NCBI GenBank assembly: GCA_014284505.1
Contig: JAAFYY010000001.1
Coordinates: 5,691,845 to 5,755,844, forward strand
Source of the DNA: Streptacidiphilus sp. 4-A2
GTDB taxonomy: Bacteria > Actinomycetota > Actinomycetes > Streptomycetales > Streptomycetaceae
Length of the DNA: 64,000 bases
Direction: 5' to 3'
Below the pieces are notes generated by a model. That model made no database searches and was not told the DNA's origin. It worked only from the letters and a program-made list of their open reading frames with translations. How positions within the stretch are numbered: position 1 is the stretch's first letter; each line of letters opens with the position of its first letter. Below, piece after piece: positions 46,845 through 55,595 of this stretch. The translations under genes were made by a program, and so were the position numbers.

Positions 46845-49172
46845 CTGACTACGTTCCGTGAACTCGGGATCCTTCCCGAGACCGCAGAGGCCCTAGAGGC
46901 CGTCGGTATTGTTTCCCCCTTCCCGATCCAGGAGATGACCCTCCCGGTGGCCCTGAGCGGCCACGACGTCATCGGCCAGGCCAAGACCGGCACCGGCAAG
47001 ACCCTGGGCTTCGGGCTCCCCATCATCGACCGGGTCCGGGTCCAGGCGGACGTGGACGCCGGGCGCTGCACCGCCGCCGAGCTGACCACCACGCCGCAGG
47101 CGCTGGTCGTGGTACCGACCCGGGAGCTGTGCACCCAGGTCACCAACGACCTCCAGACCGCCGGAAAGGTCCGCAATGTGCGGGTCCTCGCCATCTACGG
47201 CGGCCGGGCCTACGAACCGCAGGTCGAGGCGCTGCAGAAGGGCATCGACGTGGTCGTCGGCACCCCCGGCCGCCTGCTCGACCTGGCCCGCCAGCACAAG
47301 CTCGACCTTTCCGCCGTGCGCATCCTGGTGCTGGACGAGGCGGACGAGATGCTCGACCTGGGCTTCCTGCCCGACGTCGAGAAGATCATGACCATGCTGC
47401 CGACCCGGCGCCAGGCCATGCTGTTCTCGGCGACCATGCCGGGCCAGGTCATCGGCCTCGCCCGCCGCTACATGACCCAGCCGACGCACATCCGGGCGAC
47501 CGCCCCGGACGACACCGGCGCCACCGTGGCCGCGGTCAAGCAGTTCGCCTTCCGGGCGCACTCGATGGACAAGGTCGAGATGGTCGCCCGGATCCTCCAG
47601 TCCGAGGGCCGGGGTCTGGCGATGATCTTCTGCCGGACCAAGCGCACCGCCGCCGACGTCTCCGACCAGCTCACCCAGCGCGGCTTCGCGGCCGGCGCGG
47701 TGCACGGCGACCTCGGCCAGGGCGCCCGCGAGCAGGCGCTGCGCGCCTTCCGCAACGGCAAGGTCGACGTGCTGGTCTGCACCGACGTCGCCGCCCGCGG
47801 CATCGACGTCGAGGGCGTCACCCATGTGATCAACTACCAGTGCCCCGAGGACGAGAAGACCTACCTGCACCGCATCGGCCGGACCGGCCGGGCCGGGGCC
47901 TCGGGTACCGCCGTCACCATGGTGGACTGGGACGACGTCCCGCGCTGGGGTCTGATCAACAAGGCGCTCGAACTCGGCCTGGCCGAGCCCGAGGAGACCT
48001 ACTCCACCTCGCCGCACCTGTTCGAGCTGCTGAACATCGCCCCCGGCACCAAGGGCGTGCTGCCGCGCGCCGACCGGACCCGCGCGGGTCTGGGCGCCGA
48101 GCAGATCGAGGACCTGGGCGAGCCGGGCGGGCGCGGACGCCCCGCCGGACGCGGCGAGAGCCGCCCGGAGGGCAAGGGCGAGGGCCGCCGCCGCAGCGCC
48201 GCCGCTCCGGCCCCCGCCGCGGCCCAGGCTCCGGCCGAGGAGCGTCAGCGCCGCCAGCGCCGCCGCACCCGGGGCACCCAGGGCACGGGCGAGACCGTCG
48301 AGGCCCTGACCACCGAGGCCACGACCACCGGGAGCGTGACCGCTGAGAGCGTGACCGCCGTGGTCACGCCCGTCAGCGAGGTGCCCGCCGTCGAGGTGCC
48401 TGCCGTCGAGGTGCCCGCTGCGGAGGCGCCCGCGCCTCGGCGTCGCCGGGCGGCCAAGACCGCCGCGGCCGCTCCGGCCGAGATCACCGAGGCCGCCGTG
48501 GCGGCGGAGACCGAGGCGGAGACCGAGGCCGACGCCCCGGCACCGCGCCGCCGTCGGCGCACCGCCAAGACCGCCGAAGCCACCGGGACGGTCGCCACCG
48601 AGACGGTGCCGACCGCGGTGGAGACCCTGGCCGCCGAGGCGCCCGTGGCCGAGACGGCGCCCGCGCCGCGCCGGCGCCGGGCGGCCAAGACCGCCGCGGC
48701 CGCTCCGGCCGAGATCACCGAGGCCGCCCAGGCCACCGCCGCCCCCGTGGCGGAGGCGGCGACCGAGGCCGTGACCGAGGCCGACGCCCCCGCGCCGCGC
48801 CGTCGCCGCCGCGCCACCGCCAAGACCGCCGAAGCCGCCGGGACCACCGTCGGCACCGAAACGGTGCCGACCGCGGTGGAGACCCCGGCCCCGGCCGCCG
48901 AGGCACCGGTGGCCGAGAGCACGGAGGCGTCCGCGCCGCGCCGTCGCCGTCGGGCCGCCCGGCCCGAGGGGGCCGCGGAGGCTGCGGTGTCCGCACCGGC
49001 CGAGGTCCCGGCGCCGCGTCGGCAGTCCGCGGCCAGGGCCAAGGCCAAGCCCACCGTGCCCGCCCCGGCGGAGGCCCTGGTCGAGGCCGTGGTGGACGCC
49101 CCGCCGCGCCGGCTGCGCCGCAGTGAGCGGCTCGCCGCGGCGGCCGCCGCCCAGGCGGCGTACCTGAGGTAA
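46845..49172 (+). CDS. DEAD-box RNA helicase with long basic repeat tail (RhlE-like)
   Basis: The core (about residues 1-430) has the Q motif FPIQEMTLPV, AKTGTGKT, PTRELC, TPGR, DEAD (VLDEADEMLD), SAT, MIFCRTKRTAADV, TDVAARGIDVEGV and HRIGRTGRAG. The tail (430-775) is Ala/Pro/Arg/Glu-rich with five repeats of the type APAPRRRRAAKTAAAAPAEI, presumably RNA-binding and disordered. Synteny matches Rv3211. The family start TTFRELGILPETAEALEAVG falls on a CTG codon (46845) preceded by GGAAGAGG; the only in-frame upstream start is ATG 46716. CTG initiation is possible but unproven. The coding sequence has no frameshift. Confidence 0.93.
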   Translation: MTTFRELGILPETAEALEAVGIVSPFPIQEMTLPVALSGHDVIGQAKTGTGKTLGFGLPIIDRVRVQADVDAGRCTAAELTTTPQALVVVPTRELCTQVTNDLQTAGKVRNVRVLAIYGGRAYEPQVEALQKGIDVVVGTPGRLLDLARQHKLDLSAVRILVLDEADEMLDLGFLPDVEKIMTMLPTRRQAMLFSATMPGQVIGLARRYMTQPTHIRATAPDDTGATVAAVKQFAFRAHSMDKVEMVARILQSEGRGLAMIFCRTKRTAADVSDQLTQRGFAAGAVHGDLGQGAREQALRAFRNGKVDVLVCTDVAARGIDVEGVTHVINYQCPEDEKTYLHRIGRTGRAGASGTAVTMVDWDDVPRWGLINKALELGLAEPEETYSTSPHLFELLNIAPGTKGVLPRADRTRAGLGAEQIEDLGEPGGRGRPAGRGESRPEGKGEGRRRSAAAPAPAAAQAPAEERQRRQRRRTRGTQGTGETVEALTTEATTTGSVTAESVTAVVTPVSEVPAVEVPAVEVPAAEAPAPRRRRAAKTAAAAPAEITEAAVAAETEAETEADAPAPRRRRRTAKTAEATGTVATETVPTAVETLAAEAPVAETAPAPRRRRAAKTAAAAPAEITEAAQATAAPVAEAATEAVTEADAPAPRRRRRATAKTAEAAGTTVGTETVPTAVETPAPAAEAPVAESTEASAPRRRRRAARPEGAAEAAVSAPAEVPAPRRQSAARAKAKPTVPAPAEALVEAVVDAPPRRLRRSERLAAAAAAQAAYLR
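48420..48965 (+). repeat. Repeated APRRRR-AKTA units in the helicase tail
   Basis: Five copies of a roughly 80-100 bp unit encode APAPRRRR(R)A(T)AKTA followed by an acidic Ala/Glu/Val/Thr spacer. Two copies (starting near 48427 and 48657) are almost identical over about 70 bases. Confidence 0.85.
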
Positions 49173-49196
49173 CCCGCGCGGGTGTCACCCACGCGT

Positions 49197-49233
49197 GGCG
49201 GCGGGGCCGGACGGACAGTCCGGCCCCGCCGCC
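49197..49233 (+). terminator. Terminator after the DEAD-box helicase
   Basis: A perfect 16-bp stem GGCGGCGGGGCCGGAC with its complement and a 5-base loop is followed by GTTTCC, directly after the helicase stop. Confidence 0.9.
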
Positions 49234-49344
49234 GTTTCCCCGGCCCGACTCCCCCGCGCCATACCGCCGACACAACCGCTGGCTAGGCTCGGTATGTCCC
49301 ACGGCAGCGCGCCGGGACCAAGGAGCCCGGAGGAGCACCATCCC

Positions 49345-50226
49345 ATGAGCACGCCGCCCTTCCTCACGCTGCCCGCCTCGGCCCGCGGCGTCCGGCTGGA
49401 GACCGCCCGTGGCGGGTTCGCCGCGCTGCTGGGCCGACCGCTGAGCGGGCCGGTGCGCGGCACCGCGCTGCTGCTGCCCGGGTTCACCGGCAGCAAGGAG
49501 GACTTCATCGCGCTGCTGGAGCCGCTGGCCCAGGCCGGCTTCCAGACCGTCGCGGTGGACCAGCGCGGCCAGTTCGAGACCGGCGGCCCGGACGACGAGG
49601 CCGCCTACGGCCTGGAGGCGCTGGCCGCGGACCTGCGGGCGCTCACCGAGGCGGTCGGCGACGCGGGACCGCTGCACCTGCTCGGGCACTCCTTCGGCGG
49701 CTTCGTGGTGCGCGAGGCGCTGCTGCGGGCCGCCGCCGAGGGCGGTCCGCTGCCCTGGGCGTCGGCGACGCTGCTGAGCACCGGCCCCGGCGCGGTCTGC
49801 GCGGAGGAGGCCGGGCGCGCCGAGCTGCTGGTCTCGGTGCTGCCGCCGGTCATGGAGCTGGAGCAGGTGTGGCAGGCGATGCGCGAGCTGGAGCAGTCCT
49901 CCGGGGTCGAACCGGTGGCCGACCCGAAGGTGGCGGATTTCCTGCACCGCCGCTGGCTGGCCAATGTCCCGGCGTCGTTGCGGGTGACCGGGCGGCAGCT
50001 CACCGTGGAGCCGGACCGGGTGGACGCGCTGGCCCGGGTGGAGCTGCCCAAGCTGGTGCTGTCCGGGGAGCAGGACTACGCCTGGCCGGTGCCGGAGCAG
50101 CGGCGGATGGCGGAACGGCTCGGCGCGCGGCATGTCGTCGTGGCCGGCGCGGGGCACTCCCCCAATGCGGAGCAGCCTGCCGACACCGCGGCGGCACTGT
50201 CCGGCTTCTGGTCGTCCATCAACTGA
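49345..50226 (+). CDS. Alpha/beta hydrolase
   Basis: The 293-residue protein is complete. Motifs are ALLLPGFTGSKEDF (oxyanion loop), VAVDQRGQFETGG, LLGHSFGGFVVREALL (nucleophile Ser), KLVLSGEQDYAWPVPEQRRM (acid) and VVVAGAGHSPNAEQP (catalytic His). GGAGGAG lies nine bases before ATG. There is no signal peptide, so it is cytoplasmic. The substrate is not predictable; relatives include haloperoxidase-like and C-C bond hydrolases. It stands alone after the helicase terminator. Confidence 0.92.
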   Translation: MSTPPFLTLPASARGVRLETARGGFAALLGRPLSGPVRGTALLLPGFTGSKEDFIALLEPLAQAGFQTVAVDQRGQFETGGPDDEAAYGLEALAADLRALTEAVGDAGPLHLLGHSFGGFVVREALLRAAAEGGPLPWASATLLSTGPGAVCAEEAGRAELLVSVLPPVMELEQVWQAMRELEQSSGVEPVADPKVADFLHRRWLANVPASLRVTGRQLTVEPDRVDALARVELPKLVLSGEQDYAWPVPEQRRMAERLGARHVVVAGAGHSPNAEQPADTAAALSGFWSSIN

Positions 50227-50592
50227 GACACCGTCAGCATGATGGGATGCCAGGCAGGGTGACCGGATCCGATGATCCGATATCACACCTTTCCAGCCGC
50301 AAATGATCGAAATTCCGCGCAGGATCCAGAACTGAGGCGACAATAATCGTTAGCTTCGGTAATGTTCTGCGGGTCGGTATCCCTCTGCCCGGCATCGTTA
50401 CCCCCGCGTGCACCCCGTGTACCGCCCCTTACTGCTCTCTCCCGCCTCCGGTGGTGCCCGACATCCCGGATTCACCGGCGGGCAACGTCGGCGCAGCATG
50501 TGTGCCGCACAGTCGACAGGCGTGAGGAGTGGGCACGGATGCCACGCCATGCACCGCCCATTCCTCGCAAGAGGTCAGGAAGGGAGAGGACC
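50227..50592 (+). other. Intergenic region before the 47-aa gene
   Basis: This 366-base region contains an A/T-richer segment (50270-50370, with ATAATCGTTAGC and TAATGT) that is the likely promoter zone, and inverted GGATCCGATGATCC-type repeats near 50266. From 50370 it is G+C-rich without coding bias. No gene is seen. Confidence 0.45.
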
Positions 50593-50736
50593 ATGCGTTT
50601 CGAGGTCATGCGCCTGGACACCGACGGCACCACCAAGGACAGTCTCATCGCCGACGCGGAGACCGTCCGCGCGATGGTCGAGGATGCCGCCCTCACCGGC
50701 GAGCGCCTCTACATCCGTCCGTACGAGGCGTCCTGA
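50593..50736 (+). CDS. Small conserved protein (47 aa)
   Basis: The 47-residue frame MRFEVMRLDTDGTTKDSLIA with DAETVRAMVEDAALTGERLY and the end IRPYEAS looks like a compact alpha/beta domain. GGGAGAGG precedes the ATG. Coding bias is good. Short proteins starting MRFE(I/V)MRLD are widespread in streptomycetes with no known function. Confidence 0.75.
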   Translation: MRFEVMRLDTDGTTKDSLIADAETVRAMVEDAALTGERLYIRPYEAS

Positions 50737-50995
50737 CCGCCTGACGGGCAGGATTCGCCGGTACGGCGCGCACGGCAGGGCCACGGAGCGGTGGCCGGAG
50801 CGACCGAGGGTCCCCCCACCGCTTCGCGCATCTCCCGGCAGCGTTTCGTCCGGCAGCGTTTCGTCCGGCGCCGCCCCCTTCGGCACAGTTCCTCGGGTGA
50901 AGCTCTCGAACGCCTGCGCGGGCGGACGCGGAAGCCCCCGCCAGCCGGGTGATCGTCCTTGACGACGGGCCCGGGACGGAGGACCGTGGTCGTCT

Positions 50996-51670
50996 ATGAG
51001 GGGCGAGCCCAGTTGCCCGAGGTGCGGGGGCCGTGTCCGCGCCCCCGGGCTTTTCACCGACACCTGGCAGTGCGACGTCCACGGGGCGGTCCACCCGCTG
51101 CAACCCGTGGTCCCGCCGAGTGTGCAGGCGCTGGGTGTGGCCGTGGCCCGGGCCGAGGTCCCGGTGTGGATGCCCTGGCCGCTGCCGGTCGGCTGGCTGT
51201 TCACCGGCATCGCCCACGCCGGGGACGATCTCTCCGGTGCCCGGGCGACCGCCGTGGCCTGCTCCGGCCCTGGTCCGCTCGGCGGTCCCGGGGAGCTGAT
51301 CCTGGTCGCCGAGGAGCTGGGCGTGGGCCTGGGGGCGCGCTTCGCCGGAATGCCCGGCGCCGACCCGGGTGACGCGATCGAGGTCGACAAGCCGCCGCAT
51401 GCCAAGGTGCACGCCAGTGGCCGGCCGACCGCGCTGTGGCATGTCTCCGAGGTGCCCGACGACCGGGCGGTCTTCGTCGGCGAGGCACGCGGGCTGTGGC
51501 TGTGGGCGATCGTCTGGCCGGCCCGCTCCGGGCTGCTGATGTACGACGAGCTGGTGCTGACCGACCTGCGGGACGCGGGCGCGGAGCTGGACCTGATCCC
51601 CTGCGGTGCGCTGGCGCCCAAGCTGATCGGCCGGCCGGACGGCCGTCCGCCCCACCGACTCCAGGGCTAG
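50996..51670 (+). CDS. Zinc-ribbon protein of the DUF6758 type
   Basis: The 224-residue protein has an N-terminal zinc ribbon CPRCGG...WQCDVHG (residues 7-28) and the conserved blocks VPVWMPWPLPVGWLFTG, RATAVACSGPGPLGGPGELI and GLWLWAIVWPARSGLLMYDE. It belongs to an actinobacterial family of unknown function. The GGAGG site lies about 15 bases before ATG 50996, farther than usual. It lies 33-38 bases before the PHP phosphatase gene and probably in its operon. Confidence 0.82.
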   Translation: MRGEPSCPRCGGRVRAPGLFTDTWQCDVHGAVHPLQPVVPPSVQALGVAVARAEVPVWMPWPLPVGWLFTGIAHAGDDLSGARATAVACSGPGPLGGPGELILVAEELGVGLGARFAGMPGADPGDAIEVDKPPHAKVHASGRPTALWHVSEVPDDRAVFVGEARGLWLWAIVWPARSGLLMYDELVLTDLRDAGAELDLIPCGALAPKLIGRPDGRPPHRLQG

Positions 51671-51708
51671 GCTGCCGGAAGCGACCTGCGACCTCTGGAG
51701 CCATGCCC

Positions 51709-52570
51709 GTGCGCATCGATCTGCACACCCACAGTTCCGCCTCCGACGGCACCGACAGCCCGGCCGAGCTGGTCCGCAACGCCCTGACGGCGGGGCTGGA
51801 CGTCGTGGCGCTGACCGACCACGACACCGTGGCCGGGTATCCGGAGGCCCTCGCCGCGCTGACCGGTCCGGAACTGGCGGGCAGCGGGCTGACCCTGGTC
51901 ACCGGTGCGGAGCTGTCCTGCGTGGCCGACGGCATCTCGCTGCACATGCTGGCTTACCTGTTCGACCCGCAGGAGCCGGAGTTCGCCCAGGAGCGGGAGC
52001 TGGTGCACACCGACCGGTTCCGCCGGGCGAAGGTCATGGTGGAGCGCTGCCGGGCGCTGGGGGCCGATCACCTGGGAGCAGGTGCAGCGGATCGCCGGGA
52101 GCGGCGCGGTCGGCCGCCCGCATGTCGCCAGCGCGCTGGTGGAGGCCGGCGTGGTCGCCGACGTCGACGCGGCGTTCACCCAGGAGTGGCTGGCCAACGG
52201 CGGGCGGGCGGACGTCCGCAAGCACGAGCTGGACCCGTTCGAGGCGGTGCGGCTGGTGCGCGCGGCCGGAGGGGTGCCGGTGTTCGCGCACCCGGGTGCG
52301 AGCAAGCGCGGCCGGACGGTGCCGGACCGGACCATCGCGGACCTGGCAGCGGCGGGCCTGGCCGGGATCGAGGTGGACCACGTGGACCACGACCAGCCGA
52401 CCCGGGACCGACTGCGGGGCCTGGCTGCCGAGTTGGGGCTGCTCACCACCGGCTCCAGCGACTACCACGGCGCCCGGAAGAAGGTGCGCCTGGGCTCGGA
52501 CACCACGTCACCGGAGGTGTACCAGGCACTGGTCGCGCAGGCGACCGGGGCGAAGCCGGCCATCGCCTGA
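51709..52570 (+). CDS. PHP-domain phosphatase (RNase AM/nucleoside bisphosphate phosphatase-like), frameshifted
   Basis: The PHP metal site is visible: DLHTHSSASDGTDSP, ALTDHDTVAGY, VTGAELSC, VPVFAHPGASKRG and TTGSSDYHGARKK. The protein has about 287 residues. The frame breaks near 52070; the second frame resumes WEQVQRIAGSGAVGRPHVAS. Family members remove 5' nucleotides or phosphates from short RNA or from nucleoside 3',5'-bisphosphates. GTG 51709 is preferred over ATG 51703 because GGAG then lies eight bases upstream. Confidence 0.9.
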
Positions 52571-52762
52571 GCGTTCACATTTCTCACACATAGTCACCAC
52601 TTTCCCGCCCCATCGTGACGCTGGGTCGGGGAGGTGGACAGTTCGGATTCCGTTATCCACATACCCGCTTACCTAAACCATATGAGCTGGTAATCTCTGC
52701 CGACCTTCAGTGCGCTGCCTGCCAGCGACTGATCCGGCAGACAGCCAAGATGGGGTGGGTAC

Positions 52763-53248
52763 GTGGCAATTCGTCGCGCGAAGCAGAAGCAACAGGTCAT
52801 TGAGAAGCTCTCGCAGGTCGCGCCGGCCGGGGAGACCTTCATCGCCTGCGTGCACGTGGAGACCGGCCCCAGCCCGTGGCTCAACGCCATCTTCGACGAG
52901 ATCCCGTTCCTGGGCCTGATCGTCCAGCTGACCCGGAAGATGTACTTCCTGACGCTGACCAACACCTCGGTCGTGGTGAACTCCGCGGGCCGGTTCAGCA
53001 ACCGCCCCGGCGACGTCGTCGTGGTGTTCCCGCGGCAGGCGTTCCCGGTCAGCAACATCAACCGGGCGAAGGTGTGGAGCAAGCTGTACCTGCAGTTCCC
53101 CAACACCGGCAAGCCCGTCCGGCTCAATGTGCACCGCTACTGGCGGAACGAGCTGGACCAGCTGCTGGCGACCCTCCCGCCGGCCGCGTTCGTCGGCGGA
53201 CAGATCCCGGCCCAGCTCCGGGAATCGCAGCAGCCCGCCCAGTACTGA
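52763..53248 (+). CDS. Conserved hypothetical protein (161 aa)
   Basis: I recognise no named domain. The protein starts MAIRRAKQKQQVIEKLSQVA, has a hydrophobic central segment IPFLGLIVQLTRKMYFLTLT and a strand-rich C-terminal half ending in RESQQPAQY. The mixture of strands with a YFLTLTNTSVVVN turn recalls a bacterial PH-like barrel, but this is a guess. GGGGTGGG lies five bases before GTG. The stop codon lies inside a CTGAA repeat. A TTATCCACA motif sits 100 bases upstream. It is intact. Confidence 0.7.
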   Translation: MAIRRAKQKQQVIEKLSQVAPAGETFIACVHVETGPSPWLNAIFDEIPFLGLIVQLTRKMYFLTLTNTSVVVNSAGRFSNRPGDVVVVFPRQAFPVSNINRAKVWSKLYLQFPNTGKPVRLNVHRYWRNELDQLLATLPPAAFVGGQIPAQLRESQQPAQY

Positions 53249-53290
53249 ACTGAACTGAACTGAACTGAACTGAGCCGAACTGAGCTGAAC
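53245..53290. repeat. Pentanucleotide CTGAA repeat at a stop codon
   Basis: Five perfect CTGAA units followed by degenerate ones (CTGAG, CCGAA, CTGAG, CTGAA) begin at the stop codon of the preceding gene. Each unit carries TGA, so all reading frames are closed within a few units. Confidence 0.95.
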
Positions 53291-53314
53291 CGACCCGGCC
53301 GGGCCGACCGCGGT

Positions 53315-53898
53315 TCAGTCCAGGGGGACGCCGCGCCGGTCCGGGTCGCGCAGGTCGGTGCCGTGGCGCAGCCAGCGCTCCTGCAGGTCGGCCGCGCCGT
53401 GCACACGCTTGTACGCGGCCTCGTTGGGGGTCATCGGCAGCAGCGGCAGGAAGCGCACCGGATCGGCGGGCTCCGGGAGGGGCAGATCCTCCACGAGCCC
53501 GCCGGGCTCGGCCACCAGGAAACCGGCGAACGGCGCCCCCGGCCAGAGCGGGGCGCCCAGGTCCAGCGAGGCTCCGGGGGCCACGATCAGCCCCTCCACC
53601 TGCGGCGCCGCACCCAGCGTGGCCAGCGGCCTGAGCACCTCGTCGTGGCCGCCGCGCACGGTCAGCAGCAGCTCCGCCCGGGGCCGCGGACCGGGTCGGC
53701 GAGCGGGTCGGCCGGGTCCCCCATGGGAGCGGCGGACATGCCCACGGTGGCATAGCGGACCAGCCCGTCGGCGGTCACGAAGCGCAGCACCGAGATCCGC
53801 TCCGCACCCAGGAAGGTCACCTGGGCCCGGCCGTCGGGTTCGCCGAAGGTGCTGATCAGCCGGGCTTCGACGGCGGTGAGGACTTCATCGTGCGGCAT
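53315..53898 (-). CDS. Suppressor-of-fused domain protein, frameshifted
   Basis: The roughly 194-residue protein has QVTFLGAERISVLRFV, VRYATVGMSAAPMGDPAD, VRGGHDEVLRPLATLGAAPQ, EGLIVAPGASLDLG and LPMTPNEAAYKRVHGAADLQ. This is the bacterial form of the Sufu domain, thought to bind other proteins or take part in immunity or antitoxin systems elsewhere. One frame break lies near 53680 (PVRG then RAELLLTVRGG). It is 11 bases downstream of the EamA transporter gene on the same strand, so co-transcribed. No toxin is nearby. Confidence 0.85.
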
Positions 53899-53909
53899 GG
53901 TCCACCACC

Positions 53910-54845
53910 CTACGTCCTCCGGTTGCCGCGGACCACGACCACCAGCCCGGCCAGGATCACCGCCACCGCCGGGTAGACCGCCACCGGCGGCAGCTGCCCG
54001 AGCCAGACGGCGGCGATCAGGGCCGCGCCGGGGGTCTCCAGCAGGATCGCGGTGGACACCAGCGAGGGCCCCAGGGTGCGCACCACCCGGTTGCTGAGGG
54101 AATGTCCGAGGAACTGCGCGCAGCCGGTGAGCAGCACGATCTGAAGCCAGGCGGTGCCGCTGAAGCCGGTCAGCGAGGCGCCGGAGACCAGGCAGGTCCC
54201 CAGCAGCAGCACGGCCGTGGTGGCGTAGCAGACAAAGGTGTAGGCGGTGGTGCTGACGGTCCGCCGGACCGTGCTGCCGAGCAGGAAGTAGCAGGCCGCG
54301 GCCAGCCCGGCGGCCAGCGCCAGGCCGTCCCCGGCCAGATTGCGCGGGGAGAGGGCGAAGTCGACGCCGGTGAGCATGAGCACCCCGACGAAGGCCAGGA
54401 TGGTGCCGGTCCAGACCGTGCGCGGCGGGCGGTGGCCGCGCAGCCGCAGGATCACCGTGGTCCACAGCGGGGTGGTGGTGCACAGCGCGGTGGAGGACGC
54501 GATCGAGGTCATCCGCAGGCTGGGCAGCCACATGGCGAAGTGCGCGGCCAGGAACGCCCCGGCGGCCAGCGCCAGCAGCAGTGTCCGGCGTCCGCTGGTG
54601 AACAGGGCGCGCAGCTCGGCGCGCTGGCGCAGCAGCGCGATCGGCGACAGCAGTCCGGTGGCGATGCAGTTCCGCCAGAAGGCGATGGCCAGCACCGGCG
54701 CGGCGGTGGCCGAGATCAGCGGCGCGGAGAAGGCGACCCCGGAGACCGAGAGCGCCAGCAGCAGGAAGTCGGTCCTGGGCACGGTCGCCAGGTCGGGCAG
54801 GGCCGCGGTCGTCGCCGGGGCACTGGTGGCGGCGGACGACTGCAT
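53910..54845 (-). CDS. EamA/DMT-family transporter
   Basis: The 311-residue protein has ten predicted transmembrane helices in two EamA repeats, for example FLLLALSVSGVAFSAPLISA, WTGTILAFVGVLMLTGVDFA and YPAVAVILAGLVVVVRGNRR. The middle stretch MWLPSLRMTSIASSTALCTT is typical of drug/metabolite exporters. GAGGAG lies four bases before ATG. The substrate is unknown. It is intact and is the first gene of a pair with the Sufu-domain gene. Confidence 0.9.
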   Translation of the reverse strand: MQSSAATSAPATTAALPDLATVPRTDFLLLALSVSGVAFSAPLISATAAPVLAIAFWRNCIATGLLSPIALLRQRAELRALFTSGRRTLLLALAAGAFLAAHFAMWLPSLRMTSIASSTALCTTTPLWTTVILRLRGHRPPRTVWTGTILAFVGVLMLTGVDFALSPRNLAGDGLALAAGLAAACYFLLGSTVRRTVSTTAYTFVCYATTAVLLLGTCLVSGASLTGFSGTAWLQIVLLTGCAQFLGHSLSNRVVRTLGPSLVSTAILLETPGAALIAAVWLGQLPPVAVYPAVAVILAGLVVVVRGNRRT

Positions 54846-54957
54846 GGCACTCCTCAACGGCAGCTCGGGAGCCCGAGTAAGGGGCGTGCTGATAGTACGG
54901 GACTGTCCGGGGCTGCGGGAGGGCGTGACCGCTGGGTGGACGCGTACGCTTCGGCGC

Positions 54958-55509
54958 ATGACTGAGGTGAGCGCGGAACTGCTGGACCGGGCCCTGCTGG
55001 AGGAGTCGGCGAAGAAGTCCGGACTGGTGTGGGTGAGCACCGGCGCGGGCGCGGGCGCCGGCCGTGACCGGGCGGTCTGGCACGTCTGGCACGAGGGCGC
55101 GGTGGTGGTGGTCGGCGAGGGCGCGGAGCAGCCGCTGCACGGCTGGGCGCAGGGCGACACGGTCACCGTGACCGTCCGCAGCAAGGACACCTGGGGGGCT
55201 GCTGGCCTGGCCCGCCCGGGTGGAGGAGCTGGCCGCGGGGAGCGAGCCGTGGACCGCGGCGGTGGAGGAGCTCAAGGCCAAACGGCTGAACTCGCCGGAT
55301 TTCGAGACCGTGACCGAGCGCTGGGCCCGGGAGTCGCGGGTGCTGCGGTTCGTCCCGGCGGGCCCCAGTTCCCAGCGGCCCGGCGCGCTGCCGCAGGAGG
55401 CACACACGGCCGCCCCCGCCCCGACCACGGCCACCACCCGGCAGCCGGCCCGGCCGCGCTGCCCCGGCTGCTGTTCCGCCGCGGCCGGGGGCGCGGGCAG
55501 CAGCCGTAG
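54958..55509 (+). CDS. Conserved hypothetical protein, frameshifted
   Basis: The roughly 184-residue protein starts MTEVSAELLDRALLEESAKK, with VWHVWHEGAVVVVGEGAEQP, TVTVRSKDTWG and, after a frame break near 55197, WPARVEELAAGSEPWTAAVE and RWARESRVLRFVPAG. A second break near 55445 leads to the basic end ALPRLLFRRGRGRG. The N-terminal part could be a small split-barrel of the pyridoxamine-oxidase type, but no cofactor residues are certain. A TACGCT lies seven bases before ATG with no ribosome site, so leaderless translation is possible. It lies upstream of mrp. Confidence 0.72.
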   Translation: MTEVSAELLDRALLEESAKKSGLVWVSTGAGAGAGRDRAVWHVWHEGAVVVVGEGAEQPLHGWAQGDTVTVTVRSKDTWGAAGLARPGGGAGRGERAVDRGGGGAQGQTAELAGFRDRDRALGPGVAGAAVRPGGPQFPAARRAAAGGTHGRPRPDHGHHPAAGPAALPRLLFRRGRGRGQQP

Positions 55510-55595
55510 CGGCAGGCCGCGGGCGCGGGCGGCTGTGAGCGGGCGCACGCCGTCGGCGGCTCGGTCGGCACCGCGCCGCGCCGTACCATCAGTGC

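Noticed and set aside
48420..48965. Separate gene in the repeat-rich 3' part of the helicase
   Set aside because: The frame is continuous with the helicase, codon bias matches, and basic repeat tails are normal for this family; opposite-strand frames are shadows.
53315..53898. Sufu-domain protein as an antitoxin or immunity gene
   Set aside because: No toxin or polymorphic-toxin gene is adjacent; its partner is an ordinary EamA transporter.
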